A program made the translations under genes and the position numbers. The notes beneath the pieces are model-generated. The model saw nothing but the letters and a program-made list of their open reading frames with translations, ran no database searches and was not told the origin of the DNA. This document shows positions 11,817 to 22,600 of a stretch of 64,000 nucleotides of DNA, one piece after another; positions within the stretch are counted from its first letter, which is position 1; every line of letters starts with the position of its first letter. This stretch comes from Gnetum montanum (lineage: Eukaryota > Streptophyta > Gnetopsida > Gnetales > Gnetaceae), in contig MNCI01025435.1 of NCBI GenBank assembly GCA_015680685.1, forward strand, positions 102,567-166,566, in the 5' to 3' direction.

Positions 11817-13470
11817 ATTTTTGTGGAAAAAGATACCCAATGTGTGGTAGCTGGAAATAAGATTTGAACCCCAAATCTTAATGTATGAGCTTAATTTCTC
11901 TCCTAGTTTCCTTGGTGCAATATATGAAAACTAGATTTGGAATCATAAACCCAAATACATAGCATATTCTAGAAATTTTGGCTTTCTCTACCTTCTATGC
12001 TCATCATGTTGGAGCAAATTCCAAAAATTTAAGCTTTTTTCGTAGTAGTTAGAGGTAGAACTTTCAAAATCCTACAACTATGGTAAAGAAGATTGGATTG
12101 ACCAACCAAAATCTAGGATTGGTAGAGGTAGAGGATGCTAGAAGGGTCACTTCAAACTTTCTAAAGTCATACTTAGGAGAGGGATCCTTGTTAATGGCTC
12201 CAAGGTATTGTTTTCCTTGCATTTTTTTTCTATTTTCTGTCTTAGATAGGTTATTTTCCAAATTTTTTCTAGGTTATGTGTGCAATGATTTTGGGAATTT
12301 GACTACATAGATTGATTTTTTAGGGCTTGTAGGTCATTCCATAACTGAGTTTCAATTTTTAAAATTTTTTTATTGTAGATATATGAATTTTTCTTTCTCC
12401 AATGTACAATGTTTTATCTATGGCTTATTTTCCAAGGTTTTGGGATTTTCTATGGCTAAACTAGCAGTGTTGGTGAGGTTTTGACCACATATGGTCAGTG
12501 TCTTGGATTTCTAGGGATGATAATAACATTTCTAGAGGGTTCTAGACTATGATTGAATTTTTTTAAATTTTCATAACATTTTTTGTAGTGAATTAACTGC
12601 AAACTAGGATTTTTCCAATTCAATTTTTGGTGAAATTAGGGTTATTTCTACATGTATAAGTGTAGAATTTGTCGTCAATTTAGATTTTTTTGGAAATGTT
12701 AATTGCATTTGTGCTTCAAAATAATTTTTTAAGATTTTTTTGAATTTTTTCTAGCCTTGGAGCCTGCACTGGTCAACTTGTGCTCAGAATGTGATGTTTT
12801 GAATTGTTTTGGCCTGCGTTGACAACATTTGGGTGCTTGGGGCCTTGAATTGCACATGGTGGATTTTTCCCAGTCTTAGAAGCTTGTAATTTCAAGAATC
12901 CTGTTTTTCCAAGCTCAACTCTATAAATTTTGATCACTAGTTTCATGTAATTTTCATTTTCATGAGGTTTCTAGTTTTCATGATAAATATTTGTTAAATG
13001 TCTAACTTAGTCAAAATTTATTTTTGATTTTTCTATTTCAACTTAAGTGAAATTCATTATTATGTTCATGAATTTTGGCTAGCTTATAGTCTGGTTTCCC
13101 TTGTAAAAGTTGTCAATTTTTAATGTTTTATTGGTTTTAATGCTAATTCATGCTCTAAAGATTCTATGTTTTGCATGTTTATAGAATCCTGGTGAACAAA
13201 GATGGTGGCTCTTGCAAAATTTCCTGCCTTCCCTTTATGGCTGTCTCAAAGATATTGGTGTTGATGATGTGTTATCATCTTAGTTGTATTATAGCTGCTA
13301 GCTTGTTTCTACATTTGTAGCTTGAGAGACTATGTATCATCTCCTTGTATTTCATTATGTAGTTGTGGTTACGATCATGGGCTGCCTAGCATGTTGGACA
13401 TTCATAATGTTGTGTTTTGATTGGATTAACATTGCTGCTTAGTCACAAAAAATTTTAATTATTTTTTCTA
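11817..13470. other. No gene recognised; probable D1 3' region
   Basis: T-rich sequence. Short open frames on both strands near 12064-12310 overlap each other and show no family signature. Homology with D2 fades out at about 13470. Confidence 0.35.
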
Positions 13471-13679
13471 TGTTTTATATTTTTATGTAAAAAGGCTGTA
13501 GGTTAAAACAATAGTAAGAAAAAAGGCTACAAAGTAAAAATTTATAATGTAATGGAATAAAATGAAAAAAGTAAAACCAAGCGTAAATATGCAAGTAAAG
13601 ATTACAAACTATGTTATTAAGTAAACAAGCCACATGTAAACACAAGGAAAGGAAGTAAAGTCTATCATATATTACTAGT

Positions 13680-13875
13680 TTTAGGCTATGGCAAGCCATG
13701 GTCTCACCAGTCTTAGGCCTTAGTAGGCTAGTACTTCACTAATCTTAGGCCCTAATAGGCCATTGTGTTACTAGTTTTACACCTTGGTAGGCCATTGTGT
13801 TGCCAGTTTTAGGTCTTAGTAGGTCATTATGTGACAATTTAAAGCCTTGTTAGGTCATGGTATTAGTTTTTTAGC
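13680..13875 (-). repeat. Short tandem repeat of D elements (D1 copy)
   Basis: About six diverged units of roughly 30 bp containing AGTTTTAGGCCTTAGTAGGCCATTGTG. The reverse complement of the same repeat occurs at 59645-59905 in D2, and the flank (AAACAAGCCACATG..., 13618-13660) also matches. The repeat lies 3' of the protease in both copies, so it is part of the element. Confidence 0.75.
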
Positions 13876-14199
13876 AAGCATGGGATAATCTTGAAAGAAA
13901 ATAAAAGAATAAAATAAACACAGAAACATGGTATAAGGCTACAAAAGTAAATAAATAATTATTAATAAAAGAAGGGATAAGATGTCTATGATGGATTTTT
14001 TACTTGATCTCTAATAGATCAAGGGCTCTCTTGTTTACAATCTTGCATTTACCATTTTTCTTTTTTGGTATGACAAGCGTCAAGTATTTTTGTTGATCAT
14101 CCAATGTTGCAAAGTTAGCAATGTTAGAATTATTATTGTTGTTGGCCCCAACTTGAGTGTTGGGAGTTTCATCTTGAAATTAAACCTCTAATCCCCATT

Positions 14200-14630
14200 C
14201 AATATTGACATGGTTAATGGATGGTAGAAATATGCTATCTTCACAAATTACAATTTCATCGCTTTCATATGGTAAGTGAATCTCCTAGTGTATGGAAGAT
14301 GAGACTTTTCAAAGCTTAGCTAACCATGGTCTTCCTAGGATTAAGTTAAAATTAGGTGTTTCCTCAACCATTAGAAAATTAGCAAACATAGGAAATTGAT
14401 CTCCAACCACAAAGTCCAAGGACATAGAACCTTGTACAGCTATCGACAACCCATTAAATGACTTGAGCATGGAGGTAGAGGTCTCCTAGATGTTTTCAAT
14501 TTGGACCAATTTCTCAAGGATGATGAATGGTATCATGTTGGTTGCTGCTCCATCATCCACATGAACATGATGAACTTTATACTTGTTAACAAGTATAGTA
14601 ATGTTGGTTGTTGCTCCATCAATATTGACT
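14200..14630 (-). pseudogene. D1 aspartic protease segment
   Basis: The minus strand reads VHHVHVDDGAATNMIPF, then ETSTSMLKSFNG, then GSMSLDFVVGDQFPMFANFL and LILGRPWLAKL. This is the layout of a retropepsin-like domain of Ty3/gypsy elements: the catalytic loop is here DDGAA where DSGA or DGGS is usual, followed by a hydrophobic strand and the ILGRPWL motif. The segment matches D2's protease at 58955-59250 almost residue by residue, including the odd DDG. The sense-strand start of homology lies at about 14630, directly against the accessory ORF of element C. An in-frame stop after the ENI motif shows that it is dead. Confidence 0.7.
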
Positions 14631-14631
14631 T

Positions 14632-16800
14632 TTTCCTTCATCATTTGGATATGTTTATCATTGATTTTTTTTTGTAGACTAAACTTATCTTTGTAATGGT
14701 TTTTGACTCTCTTAATTTTAAGAGCCTCATTTTTCTAGGTGGCTATCTCTATTGTAGATTGTTTTACGAGGGGTCCAAACTTCCTCCATGGAGAGATTTT
14801 GATTTTCTACTACCAATCTTCTCAGTTCATTATTTACTCTAGCTAGTTGCTCCTATTGTTGATGGATAAAACCTTGCATCTATTGCTTCTACACATCAAC
14901 ATTCTATAGGCAATGATTTTCTGTGGCCAAAATTGCATTCTTATGGTGCATTTGGACCAAGTACTTTTGAATGGTATACGTTTAAGCATTGACCATGGAT
15001 TAGTCAAAGATGGTTGTCTCCTTCTCATTCTCAATATTTTTGAGCTTGTCTTCAAGCTGCTAGAAGGCTTCATCCCTTATTATCATGGGCTTGAGAAATG
15101 TGGGATTGACAAGACATGCTCTTAATTCAGCAACCTCTATAGCCAAGCATTGGTTTTGTGCTTGGGCTGTTTTGAGTTGCCCCTCCAATATGATACACTT
15201 GTCATTCACTTCTGGAAAATTTGACTATGTTACAATGATGGTATCCAAAAGATTAAAGACATTCAAAATAGGTTTCCTTGTTCCTAGTAGTTGGTCTAGT
15301 AACTCCTCATGTTGGGTTGCACTTAATTTGTTAATAAGAGTTCCTATGGACATTTGCACATCTCTGAGTGTAGAAATGTCTAGTACAAACATCGTAGGTG
15401 CATTCAACACTTTGGCAATTATATCAACAAACATCTCTACTATTGTCTCCTACCCATGGTGTTGCATCATTGAGATGGTTGCCCCCCTCACCCTCCTCCA
15501 GACACACCAAAAAATAAGTGACGTTTCCAAAAATTTCTAGGAATTGTTGCATTTGTGAGAGAGATACCATTACCTCTTGGGTATTAGGATTTGATCTCAT
15601 GGGTAGTTACATTCTTTAGGTTGAGAAAATTGGTCTACCAAATTCCATTTGGTTGATTGTTCAAGCCACTTTGTTAAGGTAACTCATTGGTAGTCAATAC
15701 ATAGATGGATCACCATCACTTGTTCCTACTTGTTTCTCTTGCTCTTGCAAGAGCTACTCTCAAATCTTGTACATATGCTCAAGAGTGATTAGGACTCTAA
15801 TGTTGTTTCGTGAGTGGGTGGTGGAGGTGGTGGTTGCTACTTTCCTTCTTGGATAACTTTAGCAGGCACCTTATCCTTCATCATCTTTGCCCAAGAAGTA
15901 GCTAGAGCAGTTTAGACAATGTTATTTGTATAGCATGTTATGCCCCTCCTCTTGTATAATTTTCAGATGAAACATGGGAAGGGAAGTACCTTCCTTCCAT
16001 GTTCATTTTCTTTAAATAATTTTCCTATCTCAAGATAAATTATCTATGGAAGGTTGACTGGGAATCTACCACTTAGAGTAGCACACACATAGGTGGAGAA
16101 GGATATGATCTTACTTGGCCTCACTATTAGATGAAGGTGGAAGGTTGAAATATTGAAATATGCACATTTCACCATGGTTAGTACACCAAATACCTGTAGT
16201 ATACTCTATAGCACCACTACATCCATTCTTTCTTGATGCCATGATTTGTTTGCATGGGAATCTCAACAATATTTGCCCCAATTTCTAGTAACCTAAGGGC
16301 CTCTATAATGGCTTTCATTGAGTAGGACACTGAAATGTCCTTGATCTTGACCATAAAATTGGCTTGTTGATTGTTCTAGAAATGGTATGCCTCTCCCATG
16401 TATCACTTCCCATTGGTAGTGATTGTGTGCCACATGGGAGAGTTATGTAGTTGAGCATTAACTTCTAGAGGTGCAAACTCTAACAAAGGTCCGAAGTTTA
16501 ACTCTTGGAGCACTAATTTTTGGACCTCCTTCTTTGCAATCTACTTGAGGTAGGCTTCCATCAAGATAACCTTAAGGTTTAGTCTAGGCTTTGTAGCCTC
16601 ATCTTAGTGAGATTGTTCTATTACGGTTGCTTCCTTGGAAATATTTCAAATAGATTCCACTTCAGGCTCTTCCTGAAGAGGTTCCATGACATGGGTCTAT
16701 GCTTACTCATGGGGTTGTTCTTGGTCCCTTCCCGTTCTTGGCCATTTGTCCCTTGGTTGAGATAGTCCTCCCTATGCATGCTTTCCTTTAGGTGTCATCT
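14632..16800 (-). pseudogene. C accessory ORF: globular domain plus coiled coil
   Basis: Decayed minus-strand ORF placed after integrase, where Athila elements have their env-like third ORF. Near 16110-16560 it reads LNFGPLLEFAPLEV, then NSPMW, YMGEAYHF and SVSYSMKAIIEALRLLE. This aligns with A's accessory ORF (ESFAEFAYEAI, GSPLWPILFES, YLGEMYQFWHN, TIDFSMxAILEILNLP). The pattern resembles the plant-transposon-protein domain (PF20167, named from memory). Downstream (15440-14640) is a coiled coil with DISTLRDVQMSI, EELLDQLLG, ENQNLSMEEV and KEKVNI, again matching A (RTLSMEEVHAI). There are many stops. No membrane segment or envelope-like feature was seen, so a capsid or nucleic-acid accessory role is as likely as an env role. 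Function unknown. Confidence 0.65.
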
Positions 16801-18195
16801 ATGGTTAAAACACAACCAAGGATTAGCATTCTATGTGTAAATTATACCATTTTATACCTTATCTCATTGGGTAGTTATGCTTAGGCTAAGTTTGAACCAT
16901 GGTAGATTGATTATTTTATTATTATTTTAACAATTTTCACTTAAAACTTCATTGAAGCTTGTTGAAAAGGTTTAACTCTTATAAATTAATGTTTTAATGT
17001 TGAAACCTTTGTGGGAGTTAGAAAAATTCTGAAATTTTTTTATCAAAAACTTAAGGTTTGTGATCCCCATGATGAAGAGCTTACCTTTGATAGCTATGGG
17101 GTCAAAGAATGGAGTGAATTGGACAAATGGTTAGGAAGATAAGATGCTTGGAAGGTTTTGGGCTTTGAAAAATTCAAAATCTTCCCCTTTTTTTTTGAAG
17201 AAAATGTAAAAAATTGCTAAGGGTTCATGCAAATTTATAAGTGTTTTTGCCTTGCATCAATAGGGTACCATCGACGAAGCTGTTCTACAAAATTTTTCAC
17301 ATTGAATGTTGAAAAATATAAGGAAATTGGGGTCTACAAAGAGCCAAGAAAGCTATGAACATGATGAAAACATTAGAAGAGGGCTAGGAATTTCACAAAA
17401 AAGAAGAAATTTTATTGGAGAACATGTCTTAGGGAGCACACAATTGGATGCACAATGGGGTGCATGAAAGATTTGATTGTAAAAATGCCTAAGAATATGA
17501 AACTTAACTAACCCAACCAAGAGACATGCAAGTGGGTCCTCATAGTAGGCTTATGCCTTTTTTTTTCCTTGCATAACCTTAAACCAAGGAATCCATGGAT
17601 CCCATAGTCGATTAATTGTTATGAAAAGTTAAGGACTGAATTTGGAGAAATCTACCTAAGAATTTTAACACATCAAACTAAGAAATTTTTAAAAAAACAT
17701 GAAAATCGATAGTGAGGTGAATTATGGAAAGCATTGATGAATGAGAGAGAAGATGGAATGGAGTTCCTAATCATGGTTAGATGAAGTCCCTTGTGGATTT
17801 CATGGTTAAATGACTTGATAAAGTCCATCCTTAGTCCAGATAAAAATCAACCACTTTCAATGACTTCACATTGTCACTCTAAGACCAGTCCATCCCCTCA
17901 AGACACAAGAATGCTCCCATAGATCAATCACCATTCTTTATTGAGAAGAAAAGAGAAGAAGGAAGTGAGAAAGGGCCTTAGCTAGAGGGGACATTCAAGC
18001 ATGGGTAACATGTCTTTCTAGTCCCATAACTAGTGCTTGTAGCCTGTTATTTTTGTATAAGGGGTATGCTTTGAATTCCCATATTTTTTTTGAATTGTAT
18101 GTTTTTATGGATTTTTGGATGGAAACCACACCATGCAAAGACTTATTAGCTTCTTATTATTGGTTGACACAAAATGGTAAAAAATCCATGAAAAC
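16801..18195 (-). other. C spacer between integrase and accessory ORF, left part
   Basis: Non-coding. It aligns with B's 3' spacer at 28570-29390 (shared GAGTGGGTCCTC/CAAGTGGGTCCTC, CCACACCATGCAAAGACTT, ACCAGTGCTTGTAGCC/ACTAGTGCTTGTAGCC). It ends at the ACAAT target duplication of element A (18196-18200). Confidence 0.65.
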
Positions 18196-18250
18196 ACAAT
18201 TGATGAGTCGCATTTTGGTCAACCACGATATTGCAGCTTGTCTCCTTATC

Positions 18251-18258
18251 TATAAATA
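18251..18258 (+). promoter_or_regulatory. TATA box of A 5' LTR
   Basis: TATAAATA in the context CTTATCTATAAATAAGAGG, about 50 bp into the LTR. The same context is seen in the other A and B LTRs (26117, 27851 and 33936, the last two on the minus strand), so it is the likely core promoter. Confidence 0.7.
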
Positions 18259-18792
18259 AGAGGTAGACAGATCAGTTAGAGTAGTAAGTAGTTCTTAGTT
18301 AAGTGTTTAATTTCTTTCTCTCAACCCTTTTCCTCTCAGTGTATGCCCACAGTGTGGTGATTGCAATAGTACATCATCCTTTATTCGAGTGTGATGTACT
18401 TGGACACACACATGATAGGAAATAGAGATCAAGATTACTTCATCATTGCAGCATTCACTTAGTTTAATTATTTATTTAATTGTTATTTACTGTTTTCCTA
18501 ATTAATCTCTCTCACCCTTAAACTCATGTTAAATATGGAATGAGTACGACTTGATTACGAGCATTTAAGTGTGACTACTTGGTAACCCAGTAGTGTACCT
18601 AGGATCTATGCTTGGTAATCCCAATGGTAGTTGTGCACGAAGTCCAAGATGTGTACAGATAATCAAGACACGGATGCTCATCACACTTAGGCTACCTTAG
18701 ATTCTCTCTCACCCTTCTCTCTTAGCTTAGTTAATATTATCTTCCATTTCCTTCAGGAGTAGCATTATATTAGAAAACACATCATACACCTC

Positions 18793-18838
18793 ACTCTGGA
18801 CTAAACCATACGTGACAAAGCTAATACTAGTCTAGGTG
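18793..18838 (+). promoter_or_regulatory. LTR stem-loop, A version
   Basis: Arms ACTCTGGACTA and TAGTCTAGGTG form about nine pairs, two of them G-U, around a 24-nt loop starting AACCATAC. The stem is weaker than in B or the solo LTR, and weaker still in the 3' LTR (26661-26706) and in F (62412-62457), but the position and loop start are the same. Confidence 0.5.
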
Positions 18839-18972
18839 GGAAGATAGTGAATTGCGACCTAAGGCTAACTGTCTAGATGCCACAACTAGTCCATCTACGG
18901 ATTTCGACTGGATTGTGCATGTAACACTTGTATTCATATGGTTGAGTGTAGGGGTACCTCGCCACTCATCAT

Positions 18973-18990
18973 TGGCACCGTTGCCAGGGA
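18973..18990 (+). other. Primer binding site, tRNA-Asp type
   Basis: TGGCACCGTTGCCAGGGA directly after the LTR is complementary, with two mismatches, to the 3' end of plant tRNA-Asp(GUC) (TGGCGCCGTTGCCGGGGA). A tRNA-Asp primer is typical of Athila elements. Confidence 0.85.
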
Positions 18991-19109
18991 TGGTGCTAGT
19001 TATCTAGATTAGTTATATCATACAAGGTCGCTGTACAAGACTTAACGATATATCTTTTACAAAAAAAAAATAATTATAAAAAGTCATAATCACACACAAT
19101 TTCACAACC

Positions 19110-21099
19110 ATGCCTCTCCTACAAGACTATAATAATGCCACACCTAGTGAGGAAGTTCATTGGAGAACCAATGAATTATATGACAATGAAGATTGGAGTA
19201 CACAACCTGAAGTGGGGGTTTCTTATAAACATGAATGGAGGCAACATCATCCCAACGCATGAAAGCATAACTTATCCAATGATTATGAACCCCTGCTGGC
19301 CACTACAAGCCTAACACAAATACAAGAGGTTGTTTGAATCTCACGTAAGCATCGTAAAGAGAGCTGCCTACCCAGGCTCGATTTAAATAACTTTCCCAAT
19401 TTTTCAGGAGGCTATGACTTAGATTTGTGACAAAATTTACAAGCCTTCCATGATGCCTATACACAGAACAACATTTGTTAACTGTTGGAAAAAACTCAAG
19501 CTCTTTCCTATGACACTCGTTGGCCAAGAAAAAGTATGGTATAAATCGTTAAAACCAAATTCAATACGACGCTGGCCAACAATGGTAGAACTCTTTAGCG
19601 AAAGATATCAAACCTATGCAAGAGTGTCAGCCTTGAGGAAACAAATCCAAGAGTGGAAACAAGCACAACATGAACCCTTGGACATGGCCTTAGAAAGATA
19701 TTATGCACTATTAAACAACTGTCCAGGCCATAAGTTTTCCAAGGAAAGGCTAATGTACCATATCATTGATGGGCTTTGTGATGAAGCAAGAGAGACCTTA
19801 GGGCTGTATGCCCAAGGTCAACTATATGAACTACAAACCCATCAAGTCCAAGAGCTTATTAAGTGGGTAACAAAATAAGAAGGAGAAATGGCTAGATGGG
19901 AGAGTGTTGAAAAACATCAACATGACCAAAATCTCAACTTAACAAAGGTCCATCATCATAAAAAGGAGAAATCAATCTATCTCAAGGAGGAAAAATCATC
20001 TTTGCCAACACAACAATCATTAGAAGAAGTCGAAGAAAAGAACAATAAGATGTTGGAATGGACACATAAAAAGTGTGGAGAATTTATTGATATTATTAGA
20101 GATAGAGTTTTGATAACTCAAGAAGAAGGATGAAATATCATTAGACATTTGGAAAGAAGGAATGAAGAAAATAAGAGCTCAATTGCTGATCATACATATG
20201 AATGCAACATCTGCTTGTATGATCATCCCAAGGGCCAATGCCCAATCCTGTTACATTTATATGAGCATTGGGGAAGCACGTTACATCCCGAGTTCATACA
20301 GAGATATTGTGTTCGATCATAGTGACAACAATCCCAATCGTGGGGGAAGCCATCCCTAAATTGGAGACACCCTTCATATCATCCGAATCCAAATGCTGAT
20401 CTAGTCCAATACCCTATTTCTCCAACTGGGCCAACACACTCTATCTCACTGCATTACTATTCTCTTCAATATTATCAGCCCCTGTCCTCAACATGACCAC
20501 CGCCTTATATACCACACACTTCTCCTAATTTTCAACATTCTCATCCTTTCCCTTCTTCTACATTGCCACCAACTATTCCTAAGGTGTCTGCACCCCAGCA
20601 ACAACCCCCGAACGTTACTTGTGCTATTATTTCCAACAGCAGTGAGAGACCTCAACAACATTGAAGGCGTCCCTTCTTTAGAAATGACCCTAGGAAGGGA
20701 CAACAAAATTCTAAGGCCACTGCATCCTCCAACTCAGCACAAGTCCCACACTGTGGAGCATCCTTATCTTCAAACCCAATGCCTCATGTTACTTCATTAG
20801 GGCCACCAACCAACTCTCCAACAACCATACGGCCCAATGAACACAGGTATGGAAGGAAACATCCTGATCCTTACATACCATCTTACGGTCACAAACATCA
20901 TAGTAGGTCAACTCTTTATCCAAGAACCACATCTTACAAATTGCCCCACTATGCTTACTATAATCAAGTGTGTGAACCCCGATGGGGTAAGTATGACAAG
21001 GTCCTAATATTTCTAACATGCAAGGATGCTCAGCTTCCATTTATTAATCCTTGCCATCCTCAACCATTTAGTTATGGGGGATACCCCCCATTCCAATAA
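19110..21099 (+). pseudogene. gag: Element A gag
   Basis: Structural polyprotein gene of the element. The start at 19110 opens MPLLQDYNNATPSEEVHWR; F starts the same way at 62717, which supports this ATG. The core, best read at 19450-19878, has KLKLFPMTL, VWYKSL, SIRRWPTMVELFSERYQTYA and LRKQIQEWKQ, a Retrotrans_gag-type domain that matches B's gag (ETIRRWSTMLELFNDKYQ). Near 20200 is ECNICLYDHPKGQCPI, a CxxC-x3-H-x4-C knuckle slightly shorter than the usual CCHC. The C-terminal part to 21099 is rich in Pro, His and Tyr. Stops and at least two frameshifts (near 19250, 19460 and 19876) break it. No protease follows. Confidence 0.8.
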
Positions 21100-21174
21100 C
21101 AAGTAGGATTAATAACCACTTTTTACTTTCTTTAATTTTACAACTTATGGGGGAAAATTTGAGAAATTTTCTTT

Positions 21175-21243
21175 AATTTGAGAAATGAAAAACTGGAAAT
21201 GAAAAGCAAGTAATTTTACAAGTAGTTTTTCATTTCTCAAATT
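21175..21243. repeat. Perfect 20-bp inverted repeat downstream of gag
   Basis: Arms at 21175-21194 and 21224-21243 are exact reverse complements (AATTTGAGAAATG... and ...CATTTCTCAAATT) with a 29-nt loop. It follows a purine-rich CTTATGGGGGAAAA at 21144-21157 that resembles a polypurine tract. It could act as a 3' processing or termination signal for a gag transcript; this is inference. Confidence 0.6.
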
Positions 21244-21727
21244 TCTTGTTTTATCTTTTTTTCTTTTTGTAAGTAATCTCATCTATGAATAAAACACTCA
21301 TGTAGCTCGTTGGTTGAGGTGTGTTCTATGTTATCGAGTCTCAAGTGATCAATTATGTGGACAGTGAGCTCATTACACCCACTCATCCATTCTACAAATA
21401 AGAGGTTCTGTTCAAGGTTACAATGATATTCTTGACATTCTTGAAACTTAAAATTAATTTTGTGTTCATTGTACCCAGATTGAAGAAGGATGGACCAAGA
21501 GGGAATGATTAGGATGTGACATCAAGGGCACTTGTGGATTCTCTTTGGTGAAATCTGTGAGAGTTATCATGCAATGTGGTTGTACTAAGATCCTTGTAGA
21601 TCTAACAAAAAATGGAAGTAATAGTAATCAAAAGGGCACTCAAAAATCCAATGCTATTCTAGGGGCTTCCACTGGAAAGACATGCACCCATGTTTGAAGG
21701 TTGGCGGCTTCTCTGGATTTAGCAATT

Positions 21728-21728
21728 G

Positions 21729-21759
<31 letters not shown>

Positions 21760-21787
21760 AAAAGAAAAAGAAAAACAAAAAGAAAAG
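21728..21787 (+). repeat. Impure (GAAAA)n tract
   Basis: About 60 bp of A and G only, apart from one C. A low-complexity tract in the non-coding middle of element A. Confidence 0.85.
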
Positions 21788-21814
21788 TGCCACAAAACAA
21801 AAATCACTCCTCCC

Positions 21815-22290
21815 TTAAATAAAACGCCAAGTGATTGTACACCTTGTTGTTATGGTACTCTCATAGTTGCTCATCATGAGATGAAACAATGCAATGTCAC
21901 TGATTAGAGGAGTGGACTTGGTCCTGATCTTGGAACGATGGGTTAATAACACGTTAATCATGCTTTACACGCAGGATTCACTATGCCCTGGGTTAGTTAC
22001 CTCATGTCCCAATCTCTACAATCCCTTCTATCCTTGTCTCATCTCATTGTTCATGTAATTGTAATTCGTGTCTTGTGTAGTATAGAATTCTTACCTCATT
22101 CCAGTGATATTTACATGTGTGTGTTTTGTGGAATTAGTGTGGATTACGTTTAACCCTTTGAGTGCCCACAGACACTTTTAAGTGTGGTTATGCAAGGGCA
22201 TTAAAGGTTGGAACCTACTTTGGGGAGGATCCACTTGTGCAATTTTTGTAATTTGCACTCATGACCTACCTTGCACACACCATTTATTAC
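21815..22290 (+). other. Non-coding block conserved between A and F
   Basis: This stretch aligns closely with 63520-64000 in element F (CCAAGTGATTGTACACCTTG, GATGAAACAATG, GAGTGCCCACAGA, TGGGGAGGATCCACTTG). It has no long open frame, yet it is well kept while coding parts have decayed. In F it stands next to gag remnants and the accessory ORF fragment in a different order. Confidence 0.6.
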
Positions 22291-22556
22291 CCTCAGCATA
22301 TTACTAATGATTTTCTTTCCCTTATTACTATCCCTCCGATTCAATGTTCCTATGAACCATCACATAGCCTTTTTCTTACCACCCGAGTTTTTATTGATCA
22401 ATTACACTCACTCATCATTATTTGTGCCTTTGCAACAAGCTAAATTACCCTAGAATTTTCTAACCATAGCTCAATGTCCTAAGTTTACAACGTTCATTTC
22501 CAAAAAACCTTAAAAAAATTCGGTATTTTTATTGTTGTGACAATATCACTAGGGCT

Positions 22557-22600
22557 GCGATATCATGTACGCGATATCGCATCCCATCTAGCTATAAATA
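22557..22600 (+). promoter_or_regulatory. Internal promoter-like module before accessory ORF
   Basis: A GCGATATC ATGTAC GCGATATCGC near-palindrome (22557-22580) is followed at once by CATCCCATCTAGC and TATAAATA (22593-22600). The same signature of GATATCGC palindrome then TATAAATA defines the U3 promoter of the A and B LTRs. It lies about 500 bp upstream of the accessory ORF and could drive a separate transcript. Confidence 0.45.

Larger units (their letters stand above)
7900..14630 (-). mobile_element. Element D1: decayed Tat-like gypsy element, 3' part
   Basis: Minus-strand remnant made up of a protease segment (14200-14630), a 3' region with a short tandem repeat (13690-13875), a 39-bp tandem array (10378-11816, split by a solo LTR) and a candidate 3' LTR near 7900-8694. 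The protease, the short tandem repeat and about 200 bp beyond it align with D2 at 58955-60010 in inverted orientation. A very long non-coding 3' region with tandem repeats is known for Tat/Ogre elements. The 5' part with gag is missing: the homology ends abruptly at about 14630, where element C's accessory ORF begins. Confidence 0.5.
18201..18971 (+). repeat. 5' LTR of element A
   Basis: 771 bp from TGATGAGTCGCATTTTGG to CTCGCCACTCATCA. It lacks about 47 bp of the GATATCG repeat cluster present in the 3' LTR just upstream of the TATA box. It contains the direct pair CTTGGTAACCCAGTAG (18578) and CTTGGTAATCCCAATGG (18611), which recurs in the other LTRs of the superfamily. Confidence 0.95.

Noticed and set aside
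12064-12310. Overlapping open frames on both strands as a small gene
   Set aside because: No family signature, no conserved context and location inside a probable element 3' region.
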